Below, in pieces: positions 9,035 through 18,702 of a stretch of DNA of 64,000 bases. A program made the position numbers and the translations under genes. The DNA is from Streptococcus hyointestinalis (GTDB taxonomy: Bacteria > Bacillota > Bacilli > Lactobacillales > Streptococcaceae). Every line of letters begins with the position of its first letter. Position 1 is the first letter of the stretch. The notes under the pieces were generated by a model. It searched no databases and had not been told where the DNA came from. It saw only the letters and a list, made by a program, of their open reading frames with translations. The DNA lies in the NCBI RefSeq assembly GCF_011039275.1, contig NZ_JAAKGB010000001.1, positions 930,001-994,000 of the forward strand, written 5' to 3'.

Positions 9035-9541
9035 TTTCATGTCCTGTAAGAAAGTATCAATATCCTTTTGACTAGTCAAATGAAAGGTTTTGTCAGAATA
9101 GTTTTCCAAAACAGACTGAAATTGTTTTTGTATTTGAGTGCGCCTGCCATCTATTAAAATCCATTTGATAAAGTCAAGATCAAAACGCTCAGGACATCCC
9201 TCTGCCATTCTATCACGTGTTTGTCCACGGTGTTGCCTATAGCGTTTGTAAGCACGCTTGAGACAGATGAGACGTGGTAGTTGTAAGATAATAATCTTAT
9301 CGGCAGCATTTAGTCTTTTTTTAAAGAGACATGAGGATAGATTTCCCTCAATGACCCAACTGTCATGTCTGTCTAAAAAAGCTTGTATATCAGCGCTTAT
9401 ATTCTCTTTTTTACGAGCTTGCCAGCCATTCGAAAAACGTAGCTTGTCTAAGTGTAGAAGTGGTAATTTGTAGAAGTCGGCGAGCTTCTTTGCTAGTGTT
9501 GATTTTCCAGCGCCAGAATAACCAATAATAACTATTTTCAT
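9029..9541 (-). CDS. FlaR/adenylate-kinase-like P-loop protein
   Basis: A 170-residue protein with an N-terminal Walker A GYSGAGKST, a LLHLDKL acceptor-site motif and a basic lid-like segment (KRAYKRYRQHRGQTR). This resembles the streptococcal proteins labelled DNA topology modulation protein FlaR, which are small nucleotide-kinase-fold proteins of unproven substrate. It is convergent with nox and lies just downstream of ldh. Function beyond nucleotide binding is not established from the sequence. Confidence 0.75.
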   Translation of the reverse strand: MKIVIIGYSGAGKSTLAKKLADFYKLPLLHLDKLRFSNGWQARKKENISADIQAFLDRHDSWVIEGNLSSCLFKKRLNAADKIIILQLPRLICLKRAYKRYRQHRGQTRDRMAEGCPERFDLDFIKWILIDGRRTQIQKQFQSVLENYSDKTFHLTSQKDIDTFLQDMKK

Positions 9542-9570
9542 AAAAAACTCCGTAAAATAGAAGTAGACAA

Positions 9571-9597
9571 AAAACAGCTGATATTTTCAGCTGTTTT
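9571..9597 (-). terminator. Terminator of ldh
   Basis: AACAGCTG/CAGCTGTT hairpin with flanking A/T runs, directly after ldh on the minus strand. Confidence 0.85.
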
Positions 9598-9616
9598 TGT
9601 ATCTAGAAACTAGAGA

Positions 9617-10609
<993 letters not shown>

Positions 10610-10657
10610 CTAAACATCTCCTTAAATTTATTATGGGGAAAATTCCCGTACATCCTT

Positions 10658-10686
10658 ATTTTAGCATTTTCATACCGTTCTGTCAC
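10658..10686 (-). promoter_or_regulatory. ldh promoter
   Basis: On the minus strand GTGACA (10681-10686), a 17-bp spacer and TAAAAT (10658-10663). Confidence 0.75.
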
Positions 10687-10822
10687 GAGGAAACGGTGAA
10701 AAAATTGGAAAATGGTAAAAATTTCACAAATAGCTTTCAGAAAAGTATAGCTGATGACCTGCCACAGTCGTTTGAATGTTCGGAATAGGTCGATAAAAAT
10801 AAGGGAAAATTAGTAGAAAATA

Positions 10823-10831
10823 TGGTATAAT
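10823..10831 (+). promoter_or_regulatory. gyrA extended -10 promoter
   Basis: TGGTATAAT is an extended -10 (TGnTATAAT) with no clear -35, about 30 bases before the gyrA start. Confidence 0.65.
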
Positions 10832-10861
10832 ATATAGTAATAAAATGAAGGACAACTGTTC

Positions 10862-13312
10862 ATGAAAGATAAAAATTTAGTAAATGTCCATTTAACAAGT
10901 GAAATGAAAACGAGTTTCATTGACTATGCCATTAGTGTTATTGTCGCACGGGCGCTTCCAGATGTGAGAGATGGTCTAAAGCCCGTACATCGTCGTATCC
11001 TCTACGGGATGAACGAACTTGGGGTAACACCTGACAAGCCACATAAGAAGTCCGCTCGTATCACAGGGGACGTCATGGGTAAATACCACCCGCATGGTGA
11101 CTCCTCTATCTATGACGCTATGGTGCGTATTGCGCAGTGGTGGTCATATCGCCATATGCTCGTTGATGGGCACGGAAACTTTGGTTCTATGGATTGCGAT
11201 GGTGCCGCTGCTCAGCGTTATACCGAGGCTCGTATGAGTAAGATTGCGCTTGAAATGTTGCGTGACATCAACAAAAACACGGTTGATTTCCAAGACAACT
11301 ATGATGGCAGTGAGCGTGAACCCTTGGTATTGCCAGCTCGTTTTCCAAACCTTTTGGTCAATGGTGCGACTGGTATCGCTGTCGGGATGGCGACTAACAT
11401 TCCACCGCACAATTTAGGGGAGTCTATTGATGCGGTGAAGCTGGTTATGGACAATCCAGAAGCGACAACGCGTGACCTTATGGAAGTGCTGCCAGGTCCA
11501 GACTTTCCAACAGGTGCTCTTGTGATGGGGCGTTCTGGCATTTATAAGGCTTATGATACAGGAAAAGGTTCAATCGTTCTGCGCTCACGTACTGAGATTG
11601 AAACCACTCGAACAGGTAGAGAGCGTATCGTTGTGACAGAGTTCCCTTATGGGGTCAATAAAACCAAGGTACATGAGCATATTGTGCGTTTGGTGCAGGA
11701 GAAACGAATAGAGGGGATCACAGCGGTGCGTGATGAGTCCAGCCGTGAGGGTGTTCGCTTTGTGATTGAGATTAAGCGTGACGCTTCTGCCAATGTCATC
11801 CTCAACAATCTCTTTAAACAAACACAGCTTCAGACAAACTTTAGTTTTCATATGTTAGCGATTGAAAAGGGTGTCCCTAAAATCTTGACGCTTCGTCAGA
11901 TTATCGACAACTACATCGAGCACCAAAAAGAAGTGATTGTACGTCGTACGGAGTTTGATAAGGCTCGTGCGGAGGCTCGTGCTCATATCTTAGAGGGTTT
12001 GCTGATTGCGCTTGATCACCTGGATGAAGTGATTAACATTATCCGCTCTAGTGAGACAGACAGCATTGCCCAAGCAGAGCTGATGCGTCGTTTTGACCTG
12101 TCTGAGCGTCAAAGTCAAGCTATCCTAGACATGCGTCTGCGTCGTTTGACAGGATTGGAACGTGACAAGATTCAGTCTGAGTACAATGATTTACTAGCTC
12201 TGATTGCGGATTTGGCGGATATTTTGGCAAAACCAGAGCGTGTTATCACGATTATCAAGGACGAGATGGACGAGATTAAGCGTAAATACGCTGATGAACG
12301 TTGCACAGAGCTCATGGTGGGTGAGGTCTTGACCCTTGAAGATGAAGATCTCCTCGAGGAAGAGGATGTGCTAATTACCTTGTCTAATAAAGGCTACATC
12401 AAGCGTCTAGCGCAGGATGAGTTTCGTGCGCAAAAGCGTGGTGGTCGTGGCGTTCAAGGAACTGGTGTCAACGAAGACGATTTTGTTAAGGATTTGGTGT
12501 CTACAAACACCCGCAATCCGCTGCTCTTTTTCACCAATCTTGGGCGTGTTTACCGCCTGAAAGCCTATGAAATTCCGGAATACGGTCGCACAGCCAAAGG
12601 GCTCCCGATTGTCAATCTCTTGCGCCTAGATGAGGGTGAGACGGTTCAGACTATGATTAACCTTGATAGTGACACGAGCGAGGAGTCGTATTTCTTCTTT
12701 ACGACACGACATGGGCTTGTCAAACGCTCACGTGTCTCAGAGTTTCATAACATCCGTCAAAATGGTCTCAAGGCTCTGACTCTTAAAGAAGGAGATGAGC
12801 TGATGAGCGTTGTGGCAACTACTGGTAGTGAGGACATCATCATCGGAACTCGTCAAGCTTACTCTGTACGCTTCAATGAAGATGGTATCCGAGTGATGGG
12901 ACGTAGCGCAGCAGGTGTCAAAGGGATTACTCTAAGAGAAGACGATAGCGTTATCGGCGTTTCAACCATTAAAGATAATCAAGATGTTCTTGTCGTGACT
13001 GAAAAAGGTTTCGGTAAGCGAACGCCAGCAAGTGCCTACCCAACTAAAAACCGTGGTGGTAAAGGTATCAAGACAGCTAATATCACTGAGCGAAACGGTA
13101 GCCTAGCAGGTCTCGCCACGGTGACTGGCGATGAGGATTTGATGGTCATTACCGACACGGGCGTGGTTATCCGCACTAGCGTTGCTGCTATTTCTGAGAC
13201 GGGACGTAGTGCTCAAGGTGTCAAATTGATGCGCTTAGCAGATGAGTCTAAGATTGTCACTTTTGCCTTGGTCGCTAGTGAAGAGTATGTGCAGCAGGAG
13301 AATGAGGAATAA
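10862..13312 (+). CDS. gyrA: DNA gyrase subunit A
   Basis: An 816-residue breakage-reunion subunit of gyrase. The N-terminal winged-helix region contains the quinolone-determining segment around [14 protein letters not shown], with Ser81 wild-type and Asp at position 85 where pneumococcus has Glu. The active-site Tyr is in AQRYTEAR (residue 120). The GyrA-box [10 protein letters not shown] and the C-terminal beta-pinwheel repeats distinguish it from ParC. The conserved segment GSMDGDGAAAQ reads [11 protein letters not shown]: Gly112 is Cys (TGC at 11195-11197), close to the catalytic Tyr. It is followed after 13 bases by the sortase gene. Confidence 0.96.
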   Translation: MKDKNLVNVHLTSEMKTSFIDYAISVIVARALPDVRDGLKPVHRRILYGMNELGVTPDKPHKKSARITGDVMGKYHPHGDSSIYDAMVRIAQWWSYRHMLVDGHGNFGSMDCDGAAAQRYTEARMSKIALEMLRDINKNTVDFQDNYDGSEREPLVLPARFPNLLVNGATGIAVGMATNIPPHNLGESIDAVKLVMDNPEATTRDLMEVLPGPDFPTGALVMGRSGIYKAYDTGKGSIVLRSRTEIETTRTGRERIVVTEFPYGVNKTKVHEHIVRLVQEKRIEGITAVRDESSREGVRFVIEIKRDASANVILNNLFKQTQLQTNFSFHMLAIEKGVPKILTLRQIIDNYIEHQKEVIVRRTEFDKARAEARAHILEGLLIALDHLDEVINIIRSSETDSIAQAELMRRFDLSERQSQAILDMRLRRLTGLERDKIQSEYNDLLALIADLADILAKPERVITIIKDEMDEIKRKYADERCTELMVGEVLTLEDEDLLEEEDVLITLSNKGYIKRLAQDEFRAQKRGGRGVQGTGVNEDDFVKDLVSTNTRNPLLFFTNLGRVYRLKAYEIPEYGRTAKGLPIVNLLRLDEGETVQTMINLDSDTSEESYFFFTTRHGLVKRSRVSEFHNIRQNGLKALTLKEGDELMSVVATTGSEDIIIGTRQAYSVRFNEDGIRVMGRSAAGVKGITLREDDSVIGVSTIKDNQDVLVVTEKGFGKRTPASAYPTKNRGGKGIKTANITERNGSLAGLATVTGDEDLMVITDTGVVIRTSVAAISETGRSAQGVKLMRLADESKIVTFALVASEEYVQQENEE

Positions 13313-13325
13313 TTAGAGACAATTT

Positions 13326-14075
13326 ATGGCAAAGCAGAAAACGAAAAAAGGAAAAAAACTCTTTAGTGTCTTACGAACGGTACTCTTTGTCGTTCTATTG
13401 CTTGTCGGCTTGGTCTTGGTTTTTAATAAACCGATTAGAAATTATCTGATTGGGATGAATACCAACAAATACCAGATTACCAAAGTCAGCAAGAAAACGA
13501 TTGAAAAAAATAAGAAGGCAAAGACGACCTATGATTTTGACTCGGTGCAGTCTATCAGTGCGGAGTCTATCCTAAAAGCGCAGATGGATGCGCAGCCGCT
13601 GCCTGTTATCGGTGGTATCGCTATTCCTGCTGTGGGACTCAATCTGCCGATATTTAAAGGTGTCGGCAACACTGAGCTTTCCTACGGAGCTGGTACCATG
13701 AAGGAAAATCAAGTCATGGGTGGAGAGAACAACTATGCTCTAGCCAGTCACCATGTCTTTGGCATGACAGGCTCAACGGACATGCTCTTTTCCCCTCTTG
13801 ATAGAGCTAAAAAGGGCATGAAAATCTACCTGACAGACAAGGAAAAGGTCTACACATACGTCATTACAGATGTGACGGTGGTAACACCTGATCATGTCGA
13901 GGTGATTGATGACGAGTCTGGCAAGAGTCAAGTGACCTTGGTGACTTGTACCGACGCAGAAGCTACCGAGCGTACTATTGTACATGGTGAGCTGACTGCT
14001 ACAGTTGACTACAGCAAGGCTAGTCAAGAAATCCTAGACGCCTTTAGCAAATCTTACAATCAAATGACAACGTAA
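13326..14075 (+). CDS. srtA: Class A sortase
   Basis: A membrane-anchored cysteine transpeptidase that attaches LPXTG proteins to peptidoglycan. An N-terminal transmembrane helix (about residues 13-33) precedes the sortase fold. The catalytic His lies in ALASHHVFG, the Cys in TLVTCTD and the Arg in ATERTIVHG. It directly follows gyrA, the usual streptococcal position of srtA. It is the likely housekeeping sortase for the two LPXTG proteins carried by the ICE in this window. Confidence 0.95.
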   Translation: MAKQKTKKGKKLFSVLRTVLFVVLLLVGLVLVFNKPIRNYLIGMNTNKYQITKVSKKTIEKNKKAKTTYDFDSVQSISAESILKAQMDAQPLPVIGGIAIPAVGLNLPIFKGVGNTELSYGAGTMKENQVMGGENNYALASHHVFGMTGSTDMLFSPLDRAKKGMKIYLTDKEKVYTYVITDVTVVTPDHVEVIDDESGKSQVTLVTCTDAEATERTIVHGELTATVDYSKASQEILDAFSKSYNQMTT

Positions 14076-14099
14076 ATCAGAAACTTCGGTTTCTGATTT
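14074..14099 (+). terminator. Terminator after srtA
   Basis: AAATCAGAAAC/GTTTCTGATTT with a TTCG tetraloop; overlaps the srtA stop codon. Confidence 0.88.
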
Positions 14100-14122
14100 T
14101 CTCTATGAGAAAGGAGACTAAT

Positions 14123-14524
14123 ATGCAGTGGAATGCTGTTCCTCATGTGGCGATTATCGTTTCGGATTATGAGGCTTCACGTGCCTTTTACGTGGACAAG
14201 CTGGGTTTTGAGATTATTCGTGAAAATCACCGCCCAGACAGAGGAGACTACAAGCTAGACTTGAGTTGTGGGAGTGTTGAGTTAGAGATTTTTGGGCAAA
14301 AGAGAACAGAGAAGAGCTACACCGAGCCGCCGAAACGGCTTAGCTACCCTGAAGCTTGCGGGCTGCGCCATTTAGCCTTTTATGTCGATGACCTCGAGAC
14401 CCGCAAAAAAGAATTGGAGGCTTTAGGGATTTTTGTGGAGCCTATTCGTAGAGATACGTTTACCGGTGAGAAGATGACTTTTTTCTTTGACCCAGACGGT
14501 TTGCCCTTAGAACTGCACGAATGA
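14123..14524 (+). CDS. VOC (glyoxalase/bleomycin-resistance fold) metalloenzyme
   Basis: A 133-residue protein with the paired beta-alpha-beta-beta-beta modules of the vicinal oxygen chelate superfamily. Metal-ligand candidates are His in PHVAIIVSDY, Glu in VELEIFG, His in LRHLAFYVDD and Glu in LPLELHE. Streptococcal homologues are annotated GloA2/SMU1112c-like; substrate unknown. The ATG at 14123 is preferred over 14105 because AAAGGAG lies correctly before it. Confidence 0.8.
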   Translation: MQWNAVPHVAIIVSDYEASRAFYVDKLGFEIIRENHRPDRGDYKLDLSCGSVELEIFGQKRTEKSYTEPPKRLSYPEACGLRHLAFYVDDLETRKKELEALGIFVEPIRRDTFTGEKMTFFFDPDGLPLELHE

Positions 14525-14571
14525 GAGAAAACTGTTTTCTAGCACTACTTTAAGCAAAAGATGTTATAATA

Positions 14572-14580
14572 AATCATAAG
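14572..14580 (+). promoter_or_regulatory. Extended -10 promoter of the DUF1002 gene
   Basis: TGTTATAAT about 45 bases before the start codon. Confidence 0.6.
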
Positions 14581-14624
14581 ATTTTGGAAAAAAGTTAGGA
14601 AAAAAAGAAAAACGAGGATATTAT

Positions 14625-15593
14625 ATGCGTTTGAAAAAACTGATTATGGGTGTTGGCTTAGCCCTGATGGCATTTTCTTTTGCGACCAAAGCTCAAGCAG
14701 CGACTAGTAGCGTGCAAGAGGTCCTCGATGCGTCTTATGTGCAGCCAGACTATGTGCTGGGCTACTCACTCTCAGACAGCCAGCGTAGCGAGACGCTTTC
14801 TCTTTTAGGCTATGATTCGTCAAAAGACACAAGTGTCAAGACGTTAACGACAAGTGCCTACGCTTCGATTATGGATGTGGCAGATGACAGCAGTTTGCAG
14901 CTCTATTCATCCGTGAAAATCAAAAAGCTAGGCTCGTCTAAAGGTTTGAGTGTTTCTATCGTGACGCCAGAAAATATCACCAAGGTCACTGAGGACATGT
15001 ACCGCAACGCCGCTGTTACACTGGGGATTGAGCATGCTGAAATCACGGTTGCCTCCCCTATCCAAGTAACGGGAGAGAGTGCGCTTGCAGGGATTTACTA
15101 CTCGCTCGAGCAAAATGGAGCCAGCGTCTCTACCGAAAGTAAAGAGCTAGCGCAAGAAGAGCTCAATGCTCTCTCTGATATTAACGCTGAAAACCAAAAT
15201 AAAGAAAGCTACGACGCAGATAAACTGAACGTTGCCATGACAGACATCAAGTCTGCTGTAGCAGATGGTGGTTCTAACCTATCTGCGTCTGACATCCGAA
15301 AGATTGTCGAGGACACACTGTCCAACTACGGACTCAAGGACTCTATGACCAGCAACCAAATCACGGTCATCGTCAACTTTGCTGTTAATTTGTCAAAAAG
15401 TTCTGTCATCAAAAACAGTAACTTCAAGTCAACTCTGACTTCTCTTAAAAACAGCATTGTTTCAAAGTCTAAGTCAACCTTTAGCGGTATCAATCTCAAC
15501 TTTGACGCCAACAGCGCTATCGCGTCTGGAAAAGGCTTCTTTGCTAACTTGTGGCAACAAATCGTGAACTTCTTTACCAATTTATTTTCATAA
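14625..15593 (+). CDS. Secreted DUF1002 family protein
   Basis: A 322-residue protein with a signal peptide (hydrophobic core about residues 7-24, AQAA cleavage region) followed by an acidic, Ser/Ala-rich domain typical of DUF1002 (YVLGYSLSDSQRSETLSLLGYD near its start). It ends in a hydrophobic segment (FFANLWQQIVNFFTNLFS). Biochemical role unknown. It is the last chromosomal gene before the ICE; a weak 5-bp hairpin with a T tract follows its stop. Confidence 0.8.
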   Translation: MRLKKLIMGVGLALMAFSFATKAQAATSSVQEVLDASYVQPDYVLGYSLSDSQRSETLSLLGYDSSKDTSVKTLTTSAYASIMDVADDSSLQLYSSVKIKKLGSSKGLSVSIVTPENITKVTEDMYRNAAVTLGIEHAEITVASPIQVTGESALAGIYYSLEQNGASVSTESKELAQEELNALSDINAENQNKESYDADKLNVAMTDIKSAVADGGSNLSASDIRKIVEDTLSNYGLKDSMTSNQITVIVNFAVNLSKSSVIKNSNFKSTLTSLKNSIVSKSKSTFSGINLNFDANSAIASGKGFFANLWQQIVNFFTNLFS

Positions 15594-15647
15594 AATATAG
15601 ACAGCTAGACAAGTTTTCGCTGTTTTTTTGTTTCAAAAAATTTTCAG
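15594..15647 (+). other. Chromosomal spacer ending in the left target duplication
   Basis: Contains an ACAGC/GCTGT weak terminator for the DUF1002 gene and ends with AATTTTCAG (15639-15647), the left copy of the 9-bp target duplication whose other copy is 56326-56334. Confidence 0.8.
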
Positions 15648-15650
15648 TAA

Positions 15651-15671
15651 GTGGTAAGAGTTTTTAGAATA
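15651..15671 (+). repeat. Left inverted repeat of the ICE
   Basis: Begins 3 bases inside the element. Matches the reverse complement of 56301-56321 at 18 of 21 positions. Confidence 0.88.
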
Positions 15672-15695
15672 ACAAATAATCTAGTATTAGTGAAG

Positions 15696-15724
15696 GAGAA
15701 CAGAGAAATCTGTTCTCTTTTTTG
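15696..15724 (+). terminator. Strong terminator just inside the left end
   Basis: GAGAACAGA/TCTGTTCTC with GAAA tetraloop and a T tract. It would stop chromosomal read-through entering the element, an insulating role. Confidence 0.88.
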
Positions 15725-15759
15725 TTTGCTTAAAATTCTATAAAGAGAGGAATTTCCTC

Positions 15760-15948
15760 ATGGAAGGCTTAGAACTTGTCATGGACATAGATACGTTAGA
15801 AATTTATGAAGTTATTGACCACGATGCTGAAGAAGAGATGATAGATGAAGATGGCCTACCTTCTTACAAGGGAAAAATGACCTTGACACCTTGTCGTTGT
15901 ATTCAACAGACATTATTTGATTTTCTTGATAACGATAATACATCATAA
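15760..15948 (+). CDS. Small acidic protein, function unknown
   Basis: A 62-residue acidic protein (MDIDTLEIYEVIDHDAEEEM...) with a single CxC motif; no family recognised. A GAGG site lies 9 bases before ATG. The sequence GAGGAATTTCCTC around the ribosome binding site is a near-perfect palindrome that could mask translation initiation. It is the first gene of a short left-end cluster of hypothetical genes spaced 17-30 bases apart. Confidence 0.6.
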   Translation: MEGLELVMDIDTLEIYEVIDHDAEEEMIDEDGLPSYKGKMTLTPCRCIQQTLFDFLDNDNTS

Positions 15949-15965
15949 AAACAAAAGGTAAAGTT

Positions 15966-16460
15966 ATGGATAGAGAAAGTTTATATCAACAGTTAGTTAA
16001 CCGTGATCCGTTAGGTTTTATTGATCCCTTCGAGGATTTGGGGAAATTTGATTCTGTTCAGATGAAGTTTCAAGAACCCGTTAGTATGTTGAAGAATAAA
16101 TACTCTGGTCAACCTTATAACCTCAACTGGCAGAAGAAAATTGAAGAAATGAGGGTATTGTATATTCAGTATCAGAAGTTATTAAAACTAGAAGATCAAG
16201 AACAGCGTATTCACAAAAGACTTAGAAATAAGGAGGCTAGGGAACATGTTCATGAAATTATCACAACCTATTTGGAATTAGGATTTAGATTCAGAGAGAT
16301 TGAGTCTAAAGTTGCTCTTTTTAATACTCGACTTCGTCGCAACTGGAAAAGGAGTGACTATGTCATGACAGTAAATACTGAGTTCTATCTGAAGAAGGAT
16401 TTACAAAATGGTTATTGTTCCCCAGGTTCGTTTCTTCCTCAAAGTATGAAAATTAACTAA
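15966..16460 (+). CDS. Hypothetical basic protein
   Basis: A 164-residue hydrophilic, mostly helical protein with basic clusters (RIHKRLRNKEAREHVH, RLRRNWKRSDY). No membrane segment, signal peptide or recognised domain. An AAAGG site precedes ATG. Position in the left-end cluster suggests an accessory ICE role, but none can be assigned. Confidence 0.6.
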   Translation: MDRESLYQQLVNRDPLGFIDPFEDLGKFDSVQMKFQEPVSMLKNKYSGQPYNLNWQKKIEEMRVLYIQYQKLLKLEDQEQRIHKRLRNKEAREHVHEIITTYLELGFRFREIESKVALFNTRLRRNWKRSDYVMTVNTEFYLKKDLQNGYCSPGSFLPQSMKIN

Positions 16461-16478
16461 ATCAGGAGTAGAAATGAT

Positions 16479-17168
16479 ATGGATAGTAAGATTATATCTA
16501 AAATACAAAACCTATTAGAATTAGCTTATGATAGCCCAAGTGATGAAGAGGGTCAGACAGCTCTTTTAATGGCTCAAAAACTGATGGTAAAGCATCAGTT
16601 ATCCATTAGTGATATAGAGCGTAGTTCTAAATGCAGGACTGATATTGGAGAAATAATTGGAACTCAAGGTAGACGTTTGCCTTGGTGGCAAGAACACCTA
16701 GCATCAATTCTAGGAAGTAACTTTAGATGTCAGACATACAGAACGAGACTACATAAAGAAGGAATTACACGAATCATTTTCTTTGGGTATTATGAAGATG
16801 CTGAACTCTGCACAAAAGTGTATGAGGGAGCTATCTTATATCTGAAATATCGTCTAAAGCGCCTTACTCCTCCTTCAATTGAGATAAAGAGAAAAGATTA
16901 TAAAAAATCATATCTATACGGTTTTTTAGCGGGTCTTGACGCACGTTTCAGGGAACAAGCACAATCTTCAGAGGAGTTTGCCTTGGTTGTGCAAGTACCA
17001 GCTGAAGTAGTCGAGGAACAAGAGTTAAGAATGGGTATTCTCAAAGATAGAATGGTTAATCCAGGTATTAACATTAACACTTTTGATCCGATAGCGTACT
17101 TACAAGGCTGCAGTCACGCTGGTGAAGTGAAATTATTACCAGAGGAGCTGTTAGGAGAACAATTTTGA
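16479..17168 (+). CDS. DUF2786 domain protein
   Basis: A 229-residue protein whose N terminus (KIQNLLELAYDSPSDEEGQTALLMAQKLM) matches DUF2786, a small helical domain common in phage and mobile-element proteins. The remainder is unassigned, with a positively charged central part. An AGGAG site is well placed. Function unknown; possibly nucleic-acid related by analogy with other DUF2786 proteins. Confidence 0.7.
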   Translation: MDSKIISKIQNLLELAYDSPSDEEGQTALLMAQKLMVKHQLSISDIERSSKCRTDIGEIIGTQGRRLPWWQEHLASILGSNFRCQTYRTRLHKEGITRIIFFGYYEDAELCTKVYEGAILYLKYRLKRLTPPSIEIKRKDYKKSYLYGFLAGLDARFREQAQSSEEFALVVQVPAEVVEEQELRMGILKDRMVNPGININTFDPIAYLQGCSHAGEVKLLPEELLGEQF

Positions 17169-17197
17169 AAGGTCAAAGTAAAAAATAGGAGAAGTTT

Positions 17198-17428
17198 ATG
17201 TACCAAGTATTTGAAATAGTAGTTCTATTTGGAATAAGTAGGATATCTTTTCTGAGATTGAAGAAAATCAGAGAGCAAAGAGATAAATATTTCAATGGGA
17301 AATATTGGGTTCCTAGTATAACAGGAAATCCTAAAGAAGATCGTGAAATAGGCTATAGTCGAGATATTTTCATGGCAAAGGTTTCAATTGTTCTATCCAG
17401 CTTGATAGGTGTAGTTTTCATCCTATGA
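17198..17428 (+). CDS. Small membrane protein, unknown
   Basis: A 76-residue protein with hydrophobic segments at the N terminus (VFEIVVLFGISRISFL) and C terminus (ISIVL-like stretch ending GVVFIL) around a basic loop. An AGGAG site precedes ATG. No family recognised. It lies directly before a degraded coding remnant. Confidence 0.55.
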   Translation: MYQVFEIVVLFGISRISFLRLKKIREQRDKYFNGKYWVPSITGNPKEDREIGYSRDIFMAKVSIVLSSLIGVVFIL

Positions 17429-17429
17429 G

Positions 17430-17537
17430 GAAGCTAAAAAGCAAACAGAAGATCCACTACAATCAGATGTTAGTGCGTACAAAATTATTGAATTTACTTA
17501 CCAAGAGTTATTAGATTTTAGAATTATCGCTTTGTAG
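17430..17537 (+). pseudogene. 3' remnant of an unidentified coding region
   Basis: In one frame from about 17427 the sequence reads YEEAKKQTEDPLQSDVSAYK and then IIEFTYQELLDFRIIAL before TAG at 17535-17537, a protein-like tail with no start codon or ribosome binding site. It looks like the surviving C terminus of a deleted gene. Low complexity cannot explain it. Confidence 0.45.
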
Positions 17538-17558
17538 AAAAAAGCGTTGGAGGTGAAG

Positions 17559-18563
17559 ATGATTGATACTATTAAAAACTGGATTGAAAAGACAAAATCT
17601 AGCTCCATTGCTAGACCCTTTGTAGCCATCAATAAATGGTTTCAGGAAAATGTGATTAAACGAAAGTTAGTCATTTTTATGACGTTGTTTGTTGCTTGGC
17701 TGAGTTTATTATTAGGCGCTATTTACTCCCCACAACGCCAAACTTATAGCGATGAGCAACTCAAAACTAAACAAATATTTGAGAACGGCACAGGTGAAAT
17801 CGTACTGACGCGTCAGATGTATTCTCCAAAAACTGGGGTTATTGTCCTTCCATTTGAGACGCAAGATGCGACGCCCCCAGTTGACCGTGGTATAGATACT
17901 AAGCGCTTAAAATGGAACCTATATGCGCAGAATAAAACGGCAGATACGACGATGGAAATTGTACCAATTGTTGATAATAAAATCTCAGTCATTATCCGAA
18001 ACGTACCTAAAAATTTCGGAGCTTATGCCATTGATATTAGGAATAAAACAGTTGTGACTAGCTCCATCGATGTTGCTGTTTCTAGTTCCTCAGATGAGCA
18101 GGAGAAGACTTCTAAAACAACAGATAACGCTAATGATAACCTTGTTCCATTTTATGTGACAACTCAAAATAGCAAGCTAAAAGAAAAGCACATCAAGAGT
18201 GTTTCTCGTGAAGAGTTTGCCTTGTCAGAAATATCCGAAGAGAGAACTTTCCAAGAAGGTCAAATCAAAAAATTGAATAAGTCTATCAAGCAGTTGAAGG
18301 CCTCTATTGAAGATGATGAGTCTCGTAAGGTGGGGCTTAACAAAGAGGCAGAATATCTCTCAGGTGATGATTTAGAGTCCAATCAAAAAGATATTGCAAC
18401 GCTTGAGAGCAACATTGAAACGAAGAATCGATCTATCGCAACAGCTACTCAAAATATCGAAAAAGTTCAAGTTAAAATTGAAGCTTTAAAGAAAAAAGAG
18501 GCAGCTATCAAGGACGGAACATTTGAGTTTTCAAATCCAATTGAGACCATCAAAATGAAATAG
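17559..18563 (+). CDS. Membrane-anchored coiled-coil protein, probable conjugation component
   Basis: A 334-residue protein with one transmembrane helix (about residues 37-58, VIFMTLFVAWLSLLLGAIYS). An extracellular beta-rich region follows, then a long C-terminal coiled coil (about 225-320, repeated IKKLNKSIKQLKASIEDDES-like heptads). ATG 17559 follows GGAGG by 5 bases, so the upstream TTG is not the start. It precedes the relaxase operon. A role in mating-pair or relaxosome contact is only inferred. Confidence 0.65.
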   Translation: MIDTIKNWIEKTKSSSIARPFVAINKWFQENVIKRKLVIFMTLFVAWLSLLLGAIYSPQRQTYSDEQLKTKQIFENGTGEIVLTRQMYSPKTGVIVLPFETQDATPPVDRGIDTKRLKWNLYAQNKTADTTMEIVPIVDNKISVIIRNVPKNFGAYAIDIRNKTVVTSSIDVAVSSSSDEQEKTSKTTDNANDNLVPFYVTTQNSKLKEKHIKSVSREEFALSEISEERTFQEGQIKKLNKSIKQLKASIEDDESRKVGLNKEAEYLSGDDLESNQKDIATLESNIETKNRSIATATQNIEKVQVKIEALKKKEAAIKDGTFEFSNPIETIKMK

Positions 18564-18577
18564 TAGAATGATAGGTT

Positions 18578-18691
18578 TTAGAATCTATTCACTCTCGTTT
18601 TGATCCGACACAGCCCGAACTTATGGCTCGTATTGAAGACCTTATCAAGGAGGATGTGAGTCGTGGTCAAACGCTAAAACATTCACATTGA
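18578..18691 (+). pseudogene. Short coding remnant before the relaxosome genes
   Basis: The frame reads VLESIHSRFDPTQPELMARI then EDLIKEDVSRGQTLKHSH and stops at TGA 18689-18691, overlapping the ribosome binding site of the next gene. It is protein-like but has no start codon in frame upstream (TAG precedes it). Probably the tail of a deleted gene, or a very short product starting at the internal ATG. Confidence 0.45.
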
Positions 18692-18702
18692 GGATAAGCA
18701 AA

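Noticed and set aside
17429..18702. oriT of the ICE
   Set aside because: The region before the relaxase genes holds coding remnants but no clear inverted repeat plus nick-site layout that I can support.
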